The notes under the pieces were generated by a model. The model was not told the origin of the DNA. It did no database searches and saw only the letters and a list, made by a program, of their open reading frames with translations. Positions 1 through 5,913 of a stretch of 5,913 nt of DNA are shown in pieces. Made by a program: the position numbers and the translations under genes. Source of the stretch: Alphaproteobacteria bacterium (GTDB lineage: Bacteria > Pseudomonadota > Alphaproteobacteria > UBA8366 > JADFVY01). Where the stretch lies: positions 1-5,913 of the forward strand of contig JAOUMF010000149.1 in the NCBI GenBank assembly GCA_029881615.1, given 5' to 3'. Every line of letters begins with the position of its first letter. The first letter of the stretch is position 1.

Positions 1-497
1 GCCGCGTTCAGCGCCTCGTCCAGCGTCAGCGCCACCGTCACCCCCTTGCCGGCCGCCAACCCGTCGGCCTTGACCACGATCGGCGCCCCATGTTCGTTGA
101 TGAACGCCTTGGCCTTTTCGATGTCGGTGAACCGGCCATAGGCCGCTGTCGGGATCTCATATTTTGCACAGATATCCTTCATGAAGCCCTTGGAGCCTTC
201 CAGCTCGGCCGCCGCCGCGCGCGGGCCGAAGGCCTTGATGCCCATCTCTTCCAGGCGGTCCACCAGCCCCATCACCAGCGGCTGTTCCGGCCCGACAACC
301 ACGAGATCGACCGACTGGGATATCGCGAAATCAACCAGCCCATCGACATCGTCGGCGGCAATGGCGATGCATTCGGCCTCTTGCGCGATACCCGCATTGC
401 CCGGCGCGCACCACAGCTTATCGCATAGCGGCGAGGCCGCGATGGCCCAGCATAATGAATGTTCGCGACCGCCCGATCCGACCACCAGTATTTTCAT
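1..497 (-). CDS. purD: Phosphoribosylamine--glycine ligase (GAR synthetase), N-terminal part, cut by left window edge
   Basis: PurD catalyses the ATP-dependent joining of 5-phosphoribosylamine and glycine to give glycinamide ribonucleotide, the second step of de novo purine synthesis, in the cytoplasm. I translated the reverse strand by hand. It opens [13 protein letters not shown] (residues 1-13, the signature N-terminal nucleotide-binding-like loop), then shows APGNAGIAQ (31-39), VVVGPEQPL (66-74), GSKGFMK (101-107) and [11 protein letters not shown] (143-153), the start of the ATP-grasp domain. All are classic PurD blocks in the right order. Only 165 codons plus two bases are present. The E. 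coli enzyme is about 430 residues, so roughly 40 percent is seen and the rest lies left of position 1. The ATG at 497-495 is chosen because the conserved [13 protein letters not shown] begins exactly there. A weak Shine-Dalgarno-like GGAA (511-508) lies 10 nt upstream. The gene is divergent from xseA across a 68-bp gap. Confidence 0.96.
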   Translation of the reverse strand, partial: MKILVVGSGGREHSLCWAIAASPLCDKLWCAPGNAGIAQEAECIAIAADDVDGLVDFAISQSVDLVVVGPEQPLVMGLVDRLEEMGIKAFGPRAAAAELEGSKGFMKDICAKYEIPTAAYGRFTDIEKAKAFINEHGAPIVVKADGLAAGKGVTVALTLDEALNA

Positions 498-565
498 GCT
501 TTGGATGTTCCGTTTTGGCTTTTGCATTAAGGGAGCGTTCTTCTTATCATAGCCGGCATAACGAT
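498..565. promoter_or_regulatory. Divergent purD/xseA intergenic region with shared promoter signals
   Basis: This 68-bp gap is visibly richer in A and T than the flanking coding DNA. On the plus strand TTGCAT (522-527) and TATCAT (545-550) are separated by 17 bp, which resembles a sigma-70-type promoter: 3/6 matches to the -35 and 5/6 to the -10. A start about 7 nt after the -10 would leave a leader of only around 9 nt before the xseA ATG at 566. On the minus strand the same bases read TATGAT (551-546), also 5/6 to the -10 consensus, which would give purD a leader of about 40 nt. No convincing -35 accompanies the minus-strand hexamer. The base matches are seen directly; promoter function is inferred. 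No purine-operator or riboswitch-like structure was recognised. Confidence 0.45.
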
Positions 566-2128
566 ATGACTGATTTTTCACCACCCCCCTCCGGCAATGT
601 CGCCGAATTCACTGTCTCCGAACTCAGCCAGGCGCTGAAACGTTCGGTGGAGGAAAATTTTGCCTGGGTCCGGGTGCGCGGCGAAATTTCCGGTTTCAAG
701 CGCGCCGCCTCCGGCCACCTCTATTTGGCGTTGAAGGACGAGGGCGCCGTACTGGACGGAGTCTGCTGGAAGGGCGTGGCCGCGCGGCTGGGTATATCGC
801 CCGAAGACGGGCTTGAAGTCATCGTCACCGGCAAGCTGACCACCTATCCCGGCCGCTCGAAATACCAGATCGTCATCGATTCGATGGAAATGGCGGGCGA
901 AGGCGCGCTGCTGAAGCTATTGGAGGATCGCCGCAAGAAACTGGCGGCCGAGGGGCTGTTCGACGAATCGCGCAAGCGCCCCCTGCCCTTTCTGCCCGAG
1001 GTGATCGGCGTGGTGACATCGCCGACCGGCGCGGTGATCCGCGATATCCTGCACCGGCTGCGCGACCGTTTCCCGCGCCATGTGCTGGTCTGGCCCGTGC
1101 TGGTGCAGGGCCAGGACGCGGCGGAACAGGTGGCCGCCGCCATCGCGGGATTCAATGCGATCCAGCCCGGCGGCGCCGTGCCCCGGCCGGACCTGCTGAT
1201 CGTTGCGCGCGGCGGCGGAAGCCTGGAAGACCTGTGGGCCTTCAACGAGGAAATCGTGGTGCGCGCGGCCGCCGAATCGAAAATCCCGCTAATATCGGCG
1301 GTGGGGCACGAGACCGACACCACCCTGATCGATTTCGCTTCCGACCGGCGCGCCCCCACACCCACGGCGGCCGCCGAGATCGCGGTGCCGGTGCGCGCCG
1401 AACTACAGGGCGATATCCTGAATTTCGAACGCCGCATGGTGGGCGCCGCCAGCCGCATGCTGGACGAGCGCCGTATTCGCATCGAAGGGCTGGGCCGCGG
1501 ACTGCCCAGCCGCGATTCGATCCTCGCCGTACCGCTGCAACGGCTGGACGCGGCTTTCGAGCGGCTGCGCAGCGCGGCACGGACCTACACGACCGAGCGG
1601 CTGCGCCGGACCGAACGGCTGAGCGCGCAGCTGAAGCATCCCAGGGAACAGCTCGCCGACCTCGCCGCGAAGGTTGTGGCGGAATCGCGGATGATGGAAG
1701 CAGCATTGCGAGCGATCGTCGGCCGGGCGCGCGACCGCGGTGCAACGGCGGCCAATCGCCTGTCGCTGCGCGCCGCGGAACGGGCGCGGGTGGAAGGGAC
1801 GAGGCAGCTCCATGATTACGCGCCCAGGCTGGCACGGGCAACCCGACGACGGGTTGACGAGGATGCAAAGCGCCTGACCCAGTTGGGCAGCCTGCTGGAG
1901 AGCTTTTCCTTCCACCGGGTGCTGGAACGCGGCTATGCCGTGGTACGCGATGCCAGGGGGCGGCCGGTTACGGCGGCGGCGGCGACATCGCCGGGCCAGC
2001 AGGTCGCGCTGCAGTTCCACGATGATTCAGTCGGGGCGGCGATCGTCGGCAAAACGCCGGCGCCATCCCCCGCAAAACCGGCAGCGGGGCCGGGTAAAAA
2101 GGACGACAAACAAGGGAGCCTTCTTTGA
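566..2128 (+). CDS. xseA: Exodeoxyribonuclease VII large subunit
   Basis: XseA is the catalytic large subunit of exonuclease VII, which with several XseB small subunits degrades single-stranded DNA in both directions during repair. The 520-residue product starts with an OB-fold DNA-binding domain (about residues 10-110: [24 protein letters not shown], then [12 protein letters not shown]). The catalytic domain follows, with [36 protein letters not shown] from residue 214, AVGHETD ending at 251 and [12 protein letters not shown] ending at 271. A long Arg/Ala/Leu-rich helical region, probably coiled coil, ends at the conserved LERGYAVV (453-460). The last 25 or so residues are a Pro/Ala/Lys-rich, probably disordered tail. 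E. coli XseA is about 456 residues, so this one is longer at the C terminus. The frame stays open upstream to 455, but that part is antisense to purD and unlike the family, so ATG 566 is preferred. No Shine-Dalgarno sequence is evident. xseB is not in the window. Confidence 0.96.
   Translation: MTDFSPPPSGNVAEFTVSELSQALKRSVEENFAWVRVRGEISGFKRAASGHLYLALKDEGAVLDGVCWKGVAARLGISPEDGLEVIVTGKLTTYPGRSKYQIVIDSMEMAGEGALLKLLEDRRKKLAAEGLFDESRKRPLPFLPEVIGVVTSPTGAVIRDILHRLRDRFPRHVLVWPVLVQGQDAAEQVAAAIAGFNAIQPGGAVPRPDLLIVARGGGSLEDLWAFNEEIVVRAAAESKIPLISAVGHETDTTLIDFASDRRAPTPTAAAEIAVPVRAELQGDILNFERRMVGAASRMLDERRIRIEGLGRGLPSRDSILAVPLQRLDAAFERLRSAARTYTTERLRRTERLSAQLKHPREQLADLAAKVVAESRMMEAALRAIVGRARDRGATAANRLSLRAAERARVEGTRQLHDYAPRLARATRRRVDEDAKRLTQLGSLLESFSFHRVLERGYAVVRDARGRPVTAAAATSPGQQVALQFHDDSVGAAIVGKTPAPSPAKPAAGPGKKDDKQGSLL
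2112..2118 (+). promoter_or_regulatory. Ribosome binding site supporting the TTG start of the M23 peptidase gene
   Basis: AAGGGAG lies inside the last codons of xseA and ends 6 nt before the TTG at 2125. It is close to the anti-Shine-Dalgarno complement. Because the proposed start is a non-ATG codon overlapping the xseA stop, this strong site decides the start call, together with the signal peptide that begins right there. Confidence 0.7.
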
Positions 2129-2958
2129 AACGCCTTTGCTTATTATCGATAATCGCCATTTTATTTCCCAATATCGCGCTAGCCGACCGGAACCTCACCC
2201 TCAACGGAAATTTCATCCAGGGCGGGCTGGTCGTCGGCAAAATCGACCCCAAGGCAACGGTTGAATTCGATGGCAAGAAACTACGGGTCTCGCCGGAGGG
2301 CGATTTCCTGTTCGGTTTCGGCCGTGACGCGCCGGCCAAGGCGAAACTGACGGTACACATGCCCGACGGATATGTGCATGTACAGGAAATCGACGTCAAA
2401 CAGCGCGAATACAAAGTTCAGCGCATCGATGGTCTGCCGCCCAAGAAAGTGACGCCGCCGGACGATCCCGAACTTTGGGCGAAACTGAAGGAAGAACGCC
2501 GCAAAACCAAGATCGCGCGCGACCTGGACCTGCCCCAACCGGGATTCCTGTCGGGCTGGATCTGGCCGGCCGAAGGGCGTATTTCCGGCGTCTTCGGTAG
2601 CCAGCGCATCCTCAACGGCAAGCCGAAAAATCCCCATTCCGGCGTCGACGTGGCCGCGCCGACGGGAACCCCCATCATCGCGCCAGCCGATGGCGAAATC
2701 GTGCTGGCGGAACCGGACATGTATTTCAATGGCAGTATGGTCTTCATCGATCATGGGCACGGCCTGAAAACCGCCTATCTGCATATGAACCAGATCGACG
2801 TGAAGGTCGGGCAAAAGGTGAAGCGCGGCGAGCAAATCGGCACCATCGGCGCCACCGGCCGCGTCACCGGCCCCCATCTGCACTGGATGATGTACTGGTT
2901 CGACGTAAAGCTGGACGCCGCCTGGGTGGTTCCCGAACGGCCGGGCAGCCGGGGTTAG
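2125..2958 (+). CDS. Secreted M23-family (LytM/LasA-type) zinc metallopeptidase
   Basis: M23 enzymes are zinc endopeptidases that usually cut peptidoglycan cross-bridges in the periplasm. The 277-residue product begins with a signal peptide (Lys-Arg at residues 2-3, hydrophobic core, ALA before a likely cleavage after residue 20). Next come a beta-rich, probably Ig-like segment (about 22-95), a charged linker (about 105-135) and a C-terminal M23 domain (about 140-270). All key residues are present: HSGVD gives zinc ligands H171 and D175, YLHM gives H220, and HLH gives H251 and zinc ligand H253. The domain is therefore predicted active, unlike degenerate EnvC/NlpD-type activators. The start is TTG, whose last two bases plus the next A form the xseA stop (4-nt overlap), with a good ribosome site 6 nt upstream; translational coupling to xseA is likely. 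Substrate and physiological role are not determined. The gene converges with the lipid kinase gene and overlaps it by 4 nt. Confidence 0.92.
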   Translation: MKRLCLLSIIAILFPNIALADRNLTLNGNFIQGGLVVGKIDPKATVEFDGKKLRVSPEGDFLFGFGRDAPAKAKLTVHMPDGYVHVQEIDVKQREYKVQRIDGLPPKKVTPPDDPELWAKLKEERRKTKIARDLDLPQPGFLSGWIWPAEGRISGVFGSQRILNGKPKNPHSGVDVAAPTGTPIIAPADGEIVLAEPDMYFNGSMVFIDHGHGLKTAYLHMNQIDVKVGQKVKRGEQIGTIGATGRVTGPHLHWMMYWFDVKLDAAWVVPERPGSRG

Positions 2959-3836
2959 TCCACCGGGAACAATATCTCCACCGCCGCCGCCTCGACCGAA
3001 ATATCCAGCGGGGCCTCGTCGATCAGGTCGCCGTCGCTCTGGCAGGGTTCGCCCGCCGGCGCAAGGATGCGCACCCTGGCCGCCGGAATGACCGAGACAT
3101 CGCCCAGCCGGTAAAGCCGGTTGGCGACCAGCGCCAACCCATAGCGCAGCACATTCCAGCGCCCGGTCCGGGTCAGCAGCACGGCGTACAGCAGAGGCTC
3201 GCGCATATCGGCGTCGGGCGCGCAGGTAAACTTGCCGCCATAAAGCCGCCCGTTCATGACGATGACCGAGGCGGCCCGATAGGGCTTGCCGTCGATTTCC
3301 ACTTCGATCATGCGCCTTGGCCCGGCCAGCCATTCCTGGAAACCGGCGACGTAATAGGCGCCTTCGCCCAGCAGGCGCTTCAGCGCGGGACGAACCCGCG
3401 TAATGGCGCGCGCGTCGGTCCCCGCGCTGACCATCAGGCAACAATGGCGCCCCCCGGCATTGGCGGCCGCCACCGGCTGGCGCCGGCCCGTCATGATGGT
3501 CTCGACCGCGCGCGCGATGTCGGACCCGATCCCGATTTCATGGGCCAGCACGTTCGCGGTGCCCAGCGGGATGATACCCAGCGGCAATGCCCGCCCGACA
3601 AGCCCGTTGACGACCTCGTTAATGGTGCCGTCGCCGCCCGCCGCCACCACGGCATCGAAGTCGGCCTCGTCGGCCTCGCGCGCAATCCGTTCCGCATCCC
3701 CGCGCGCGGCGGTTTCGGCGATGGTGATGCCGCAGCCCGCCGCTTTCAGCAGCTCCAGAGCCCGGCGATAATGCCGCGCCCGGCGCTGCCCGGCGGTGGG
3801 GTTGCGAATAATGAGAAGGCGTGGTGGCGGTGGCAT
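2955..3836 (-). CDS. Diacylglycerol kinase-family lipid kinase (DAGK catalytic domain, YegS/DgkB/LCB5-like)
   Basis: Members phosphorylate a lipid hydroxyl (diacylglycerol, sphingosine/ceramide or related) with ATP at the inner membrane. The 293-residue protein starts RLLIIRNPTAG (6-16), the N-terminal phosphate-binding block. It then has AAGGDGTINEVVNGL (65-79) with the family nucleotide-binding GGDGT at 67-71, and IPLGTANVLAHE (89-100). The C-terminal beta-sandwich contains MNGRLYGGKF (194-203) and QSDGDLI (266-272), where the family usually has DGE or DGD. Length fits the roughly 300-residue family. The open frame continues upstream for 134 codons, but those are antiparallel shadow sequence over the neighbouring acyltransferase gene. 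The ATG at 3836-3834 is preferred because it overlaps that gene's TGA by one base and sits just before the conserved strand. It is the last gene of the waaA-lpxK-acyltransferase operon. The substrate cannot be told from sequence; diacylglycerol, ceramide or a lipid A-related acceptor are all possible. Confidence 0.92.
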   Translation of the reverse strand: MPPPPRLLIIRNPTAGQRRARHYRRALELLKAAGCGITIAETAARGDAERIAREADEADFDAVVAAGGDGTINEVVNGLVGRALPLGIIPLGTANVLAHEIGIGSDIARAVETIMTGRRQPVAAANAGGRHCCLMVSAGTDARAITRVRPALKRLLGEGAYYVAGFQEWLAGPRRMIEVEIDGKPYRAASVIVMNGRLYGGKFTCAPDADMREPLLYAVLLTRTGRWNVLRYGLALVANRLYRLGDVSVIPAARVRILAPAGEPCQSDGDLIDEAPLDISVEAAAVEILFPVD

Positions 3837-4732
3837 CAATCCGGCCAGCGTTTGTGGACCCAGAACCACTGTTCGGGCTGTTCGCGGACCCAGCCTTCCA
3901 GCATCTCGTTCATGCGGCCCATCAGGATGGCCATGTCCTCGTTGCGGTCGCCGGTGTCGGGCAGTTCCAGCGGCGGGTAGATGGTCAGGCGGAAATGGCT
4001 GCCGCCCAGCCTTTCGGTTTTCGTCGGCACCAACGGGCAGCGGAAGGCCAGGGCCAGGCGCGCGGGTAGCGGCGAGGTCATGGCGTCGCGGCCGAAGAAC
4101 GGCACCGGCACGCCCTCGTTCAGCTTCTGGTCGAACAGCACGCCGATCCAGTCGCCGCGTTTCAACGTCTCCATGGCGCCGACGGCGGCCGCGCGCCCCT
4201 TGGCCAGCGGCGTCGCGTTGTAGTCGCGGCGCGCCCACAGCACCAGCTTGTTGACCCAGCGATTCTGGGCCGGGCGGTAGATGACTGTCAGCGGCTTGCC
4301 GAGCCGGTTCAGCGTATGGCCGGCGGCCTCCCAGCTGCCGTAATGGCCCGCGATCAGTATCGCCGGCCCGCCCTTGTCGCGCAGCTGACCCAGGATTTCG
4401 CCGCCCACCACCTCGATCCGGCCGGCGCCGTCCAGTTCACCCAGATGCGGCCATTCGCCCAGCATGCAGCCAAGATTGCGCCAGACCCCATCCATGATAG
4501 CGTCGATTTCCGCCGCCGTTTTTTCCGGAAAAACCCGTTCCAGATTGCGCCGGGCGATACGGTCGGCCTTCATGCGCGGGCCGACAACACGCATCAGCCA
4601 ACTGCCCAGCGCGGTCGCCCGGTCGAGCGGCAACACCGCCAGGAAACCGTACAACAACCATGCGCCGACCGCCTGTGGGGGATGGGCAAACCAGCGTGTC
4701 AGCTTGCGCTGCAAGGGCGTGTAGTCAGCCAT
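3836..4732 (-). CDS. Lipid A biosynthesis (lauroyl/myristoyl-type) acyltransferase, LpxL/LpxM/HtrB family
   Basis: The family transfers a secondary acyl chain from acyl-ACP to Kdo2-lipid IVA at the cytoplasmic face of the inner membrane. The 298-residue product has an N-terminal hydrophobic segment (about residues 22-37), the catalytic HYGSWE (130-135, the HX4E motif), IYRP (151-154), FDQK (200-203), VPVPFFG (208-214) and the C-terminal PEQWFWVHKRWP (286-297). All are hallmarks of LpxL-type enzymes, and the length matches the family. Whether it is functionally LpxL or LpxM, and which chain it adds, cannot be decided here, so no symbol is given. The start ATG (4732-4730) lies 8 nt inside the end of lpxK, with GGGG (4743-4740) spaced 7 nt upstream as a ribosome site. 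Its stop shares one base with the next gene's ATG. A general phospholipid acyltransferase role is less likely, given the motifs and the lpxK/waaA context. Confidence 0.93.
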   Translation of the reverse strand: MADYTPLQRKLTRWFAHPPQAVGAWLLYGFLAVLPLDRATALGSWLMRVVGPRMKADRIARRNLERVFPEKTAAEIDAIMDGVWRNLGCMLGEWPHLGELDGAGRIEVVGGEILGQLRDKGGPAILIAGHYGSWEAAGHTLNRLGKPLTVIYRPAQNRWVNKLVLWARRDYNATPLAKGRAAAVGAMETLKRGDWIGVLFDQKLNEGVPVPFFGRDAMTSPLPARLALAFRCPLVPTKTERLGGSHFRLTIYPPLELPDTGDRNEDMAILMGRMNEMLEGWVREQPEQWFWVHKRWPD

Positions 4733-5702
4733 GACGCAACCCCGCCAGCAAAACCTTGTCGAGCAACCCCGGTTCCTGCCACACGACTTCCACCTCGACC
4801 ACCATGACCGGCGCGCGCAAATCCGGCGGCAGGCGCACGGCGTCCTTGGCCGTGGTCACCGGCAGCGCGCCCAGCGCCCAGGCCGCGTCGATAAGTTCCC
4901 TGACTTCCTTGTAACCATAAGGGTGGTGATCAGGAAACCCCCGCTGTTCGACCAGGTTGCAGCCCAGCGCGCGGACCGTATCGAAGAATTTTTCCGGCCG
5001 CCCGATCCCGGCGAAGGCCAATACGCTTTCGCCGTCCAGCGCGCGGGCCTCCTCGGTCGGCTTCAGGTGCCCGTTCAACAGCGCCATTCCTTGCGGCAGG
5101 CTTTGCGCCACGCCCGTCTTGTCGTCGCCCAGGATCACCACCGCATCGGCGCGCGCCAGCCCCTCGCCCACGGACTCGCGCAACGGCCCGGCCGGAATGA
5201 TCCGGCCATTGCCGAACCCGGTCCCGCCATCGACGACCACGATGGAAACGGCCTTGACGAGGCCCGGATTCTGGTGGCCATCATCCATGACGATAATCTG
5301 CGCCCCATCAGCCGCGGCGGCCTTCGCCCCGGCGACCCGGTCCGCCGCCACCCAGCAGGGCGCCGTCGCCGCCAGCAGCAGCGGCTCGTCGCCCACATCG
5401 GCCGCTGTGTGAATGCCGGGCACCACGCGCACCGGCCCCTTCAGCCTGCCGCCATAACCGCGGCTGAGGAAATGCGCATTGACGCCCTGGGCGATCATAT
5501 GGCGGGCGATCGCCTGGGCCACCGGCGTCTTGCCCGCCCCGCCGGCCACCAGATTGCCGACGCAGATCACCGGCACCGGTGGCTGTTGCGGGCTCACCGC
5601 CATCCGGCGCAGCTTTCCTGCCACCCCGTAGACCGCGCCCAGCGGCATCAGCAGGGTAGACAGGGCCGATGGGCCGGCGGTCCAGAAGGCGGGCGCGCGC
5701 AT
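4725..5702 (-). CDS. lpxK: Tetraacyldisaccharide 4'-kinase
   Basis: LpxK phosphorylates the 4' position of the tetraacyl disaccharide 1-phosphate to give lipid IVA, on the inner-membrane cytoplasmic side. The 325-residue protein opens MRAPAFWTAGPSALSTLL, with a hydrophobic stretch (about residues 13-28) that serves as the membrane anchor in this family. It carries the Walker A loop GNLVAGGAGKTP (49-60), LSRGYGG (79-85), GDEPLLL (104-110), the Walker B-like VMDDGHQN (138-145), IIPAGPLRE (168-176), FAGIGRPEKFF (230-240) and FPDHHPY (256-262). All are canonical LpxK blocks, and the length is normal. DDGHQ replaces the DDGLQ seen in many gammaproteobacteria; I recall this as common in alphaproteobacteria. 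The start at 5702 is three bases after the upstream gene's TAG. The gene overlaps the following acyltransferase gene by 8 nt. Both point to one co-transcribed lipid A unit. Confidence 0.96.
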   Translation of the reverse strand: MRAPAFWTAGPSALSTLLMPLGAVYGVAGKLRRMAVSPQQPPVPVICVGNLVAGGAGKTPVAQAIARHMIAQGVNAHFLSRGYGGRLKGPVRVVPGIHTAADVGDEPLLLAATAPCWVAADRVAGAKAAAADGAQIIVMDDGHQNPGLVKAVSIVVVDGGTGFGNGRIIPAGPLRESVGEGLARADAVVILGDDKTGVAQSLPQGMALLNGHLKPTEEARALDGESVLAFAGIGRPEKFFDTVRALGCNLVEQRGFPDHHPYGYKEVRELIDAAWALGALPVTTAKDAVRLPPDLRAPVMVVEVEVVWQEPGLLDKVLLAGLRHG

Positions 5703-5705
5703 GGC

Positions 5706-5913
5706 CTATCGCCCCCCCGGCAAGGCTTCGACGAAAGGCGTCAACGCGCCGGCGATACGATCCACGGCATCCGAATTCTCGATCGATACCTTGCGCGCGG
5801 CCTTCGCCAGGCGCTTGCGCTTGTCGTGATCTTCCAGCAAGCGCGCCACCGCCATGATCAGCCCGGACTCGTTTTCAAATGACATGGCGGATTCGGCCGC
5901 CGCCAGGTCGGCG
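5706..5913 (-). CDS. waaA: Probable 3-deoxy-D-manno-octulosonic acid (Kdo) transferase, C-terminal 68 residues, cut by right window edge
   Basis: I translated the reverse strand from the right edge. It gives 68 residues and a TAG at 5708-5706, including SFENESGLIMAVARLLED, then KRKRLAKAARKV, and ending LTPFVEALPGGR. The pattern is a loop, a helix with LLxD, a basic Ala-rich helix and a final LxPxxxxLPP-like end. This resembles the C-terminal end of the GT-B glycosyltransferase WaaA/KdtA, which attaches Kdo to lipid IVA at the inner membrane. The call rests mostly on context: waaA sits directly upstream of lpxK in many alphaproteobacteria. No catalytic residue is visible, because the N-terminal 350 or so residues lie right of the window. 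Another GT-B glycosyltransferase remains possible. Only GCC separates its stop from the lpxK ATG, so the two frames are in phase. Confidence 0.72.
   Translation of the reverse strand, partial: ADLAAAESAMSFENESGLIMAVARLLEDHDKRKRLAKAARKVSIENSDAVDRIAGALTPFVEALPGGR

Noticed and set aside
455..565. Upstream extension of the xseA frame from an ATG at 455
   Set aside because: The first 37 codons are mostly antisense to purD and unlike XseA N termini. Family similarity begins shortly after the ATG at 566.
1242..2020. Several open frames of about 190-210 codons within xseA on both strands
   Set aside because: All are alternative frames of a clearly conserved gene and have the Arg/Ala/Pro-rich composition typical of GC-rich shadow frames.
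2929..2970. Possible bidirectional terminator: GTTCCCG (2929-2935) paired with CGGGAAC (2964-2970)
   Set aside because: The 7-bp stem encloses a 28-nt loop, competes with a GGTGG/CCACC pairing (2925-2929 with 2960-2964), and has no U run on either strand. It could be chance in coding DNA, so no terminator is called.
2281..3444. 387-codon open frame on the minus strand spanning the peptidase and part of the kinase gene
   Set aside because: It overlaps two well-supported genes in other frames and has no recognisable domain.
3837..4238. Upstream extension of the lipid kinase frame by 134 codons
   Set aside because: This stretch is Arg/Gly/Pro-rich shadow sequence in another frame of the acyltransferase gene. 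The conserved kinase N terminus begins just after the ATG at 3836.
4731..5882. 383-codon open frame on the plus strand opposite lpxK
   Set aside because: It lies antisense to lpxK, whose product carries every family motif. The plus-strand product is rich in Arg, His, Gln, Pro and Ala and shows no recognisable domain, as expected for a shadow frame in GC-rich DNA.
1..5913. Mobile element, CRISPR, defence, prophage or structured-RNA content
   Set aside because: Reading both strands showed no repeat array, transposase, integrase, tRNA-like or riboswitch-like sequence. Coding is continuous and gene content is core metabolism, repair and envelope synthesis.

Overview
The window is a GC-rich (roughly 60-65 percent by eye), almost fully coding stretch of a Gram-negative chromosome. 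The wording of several proteins points to an alphaproteobacterium, most likely Rhodospirillales-like: the XseA N-terminal block, LpxK with DDGHQN in place of DDGLQ, and PurD starting [13 protein letters not shown]. The lipid A/Kdo genes show an LPS-bearing outer membrane. The lineage is an inference from remembered family sequences, not from a search.

Layout: (1) positions 1-497, minus strand, hold the N-terminal 165 codons of purD, which runs off the left edge. (2) A 68-bp AT-richer gap at 498-565 separates purD from the divergent xseA and carries a promoter-like signal. (3) On the plus strand, xseA (566-2128) is followed by a secreted M23-family metallopeptidase (2125-2958) that begins with TTG inside the last codons of xseA. 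(4) On the minus strand, read right to left, lies a tightly packed envelope-lipid operon: the 3' end of a probable Kdo transferase gene waaA (5706-5913), lpxK (4725-5702), an LpxL/LpxM-family acyltransferase (3836-4732) and a diacylglycerol/sphingolipid-kinase-family lipid kinase (2955-3836). Junctions in this operon are +3, -8 and -1 nt. The plus and minus blocks converge and overlap by 4 nt at their stop codons (2955-2958).

Functionally, the minus-strand genes describe the late, membrane-associated part of Kdo2-lipid A synthesis: 4'-phosphorylation of the disaccharide (LpxK), Kdo addition (WaaA) and secondary acylation (LpxL/M type). A lipid kinase of unknown substrate is appended. The plus-strand pair combines a DNA repair nuclease subunit with a cell-wall hydrolase-type protein; these look coupled in expression rather than in pathway.

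I found no mobile elements, CRISPR arrays, tRNA/rRNA genes, prophage or defence genes, and no disrupted gene. The window is essentially ordinary core genome. The points worth a second look are the compact, symmetric divergent promoter, the lipid kinase inside the lipid A operon, and the gene overlaps.
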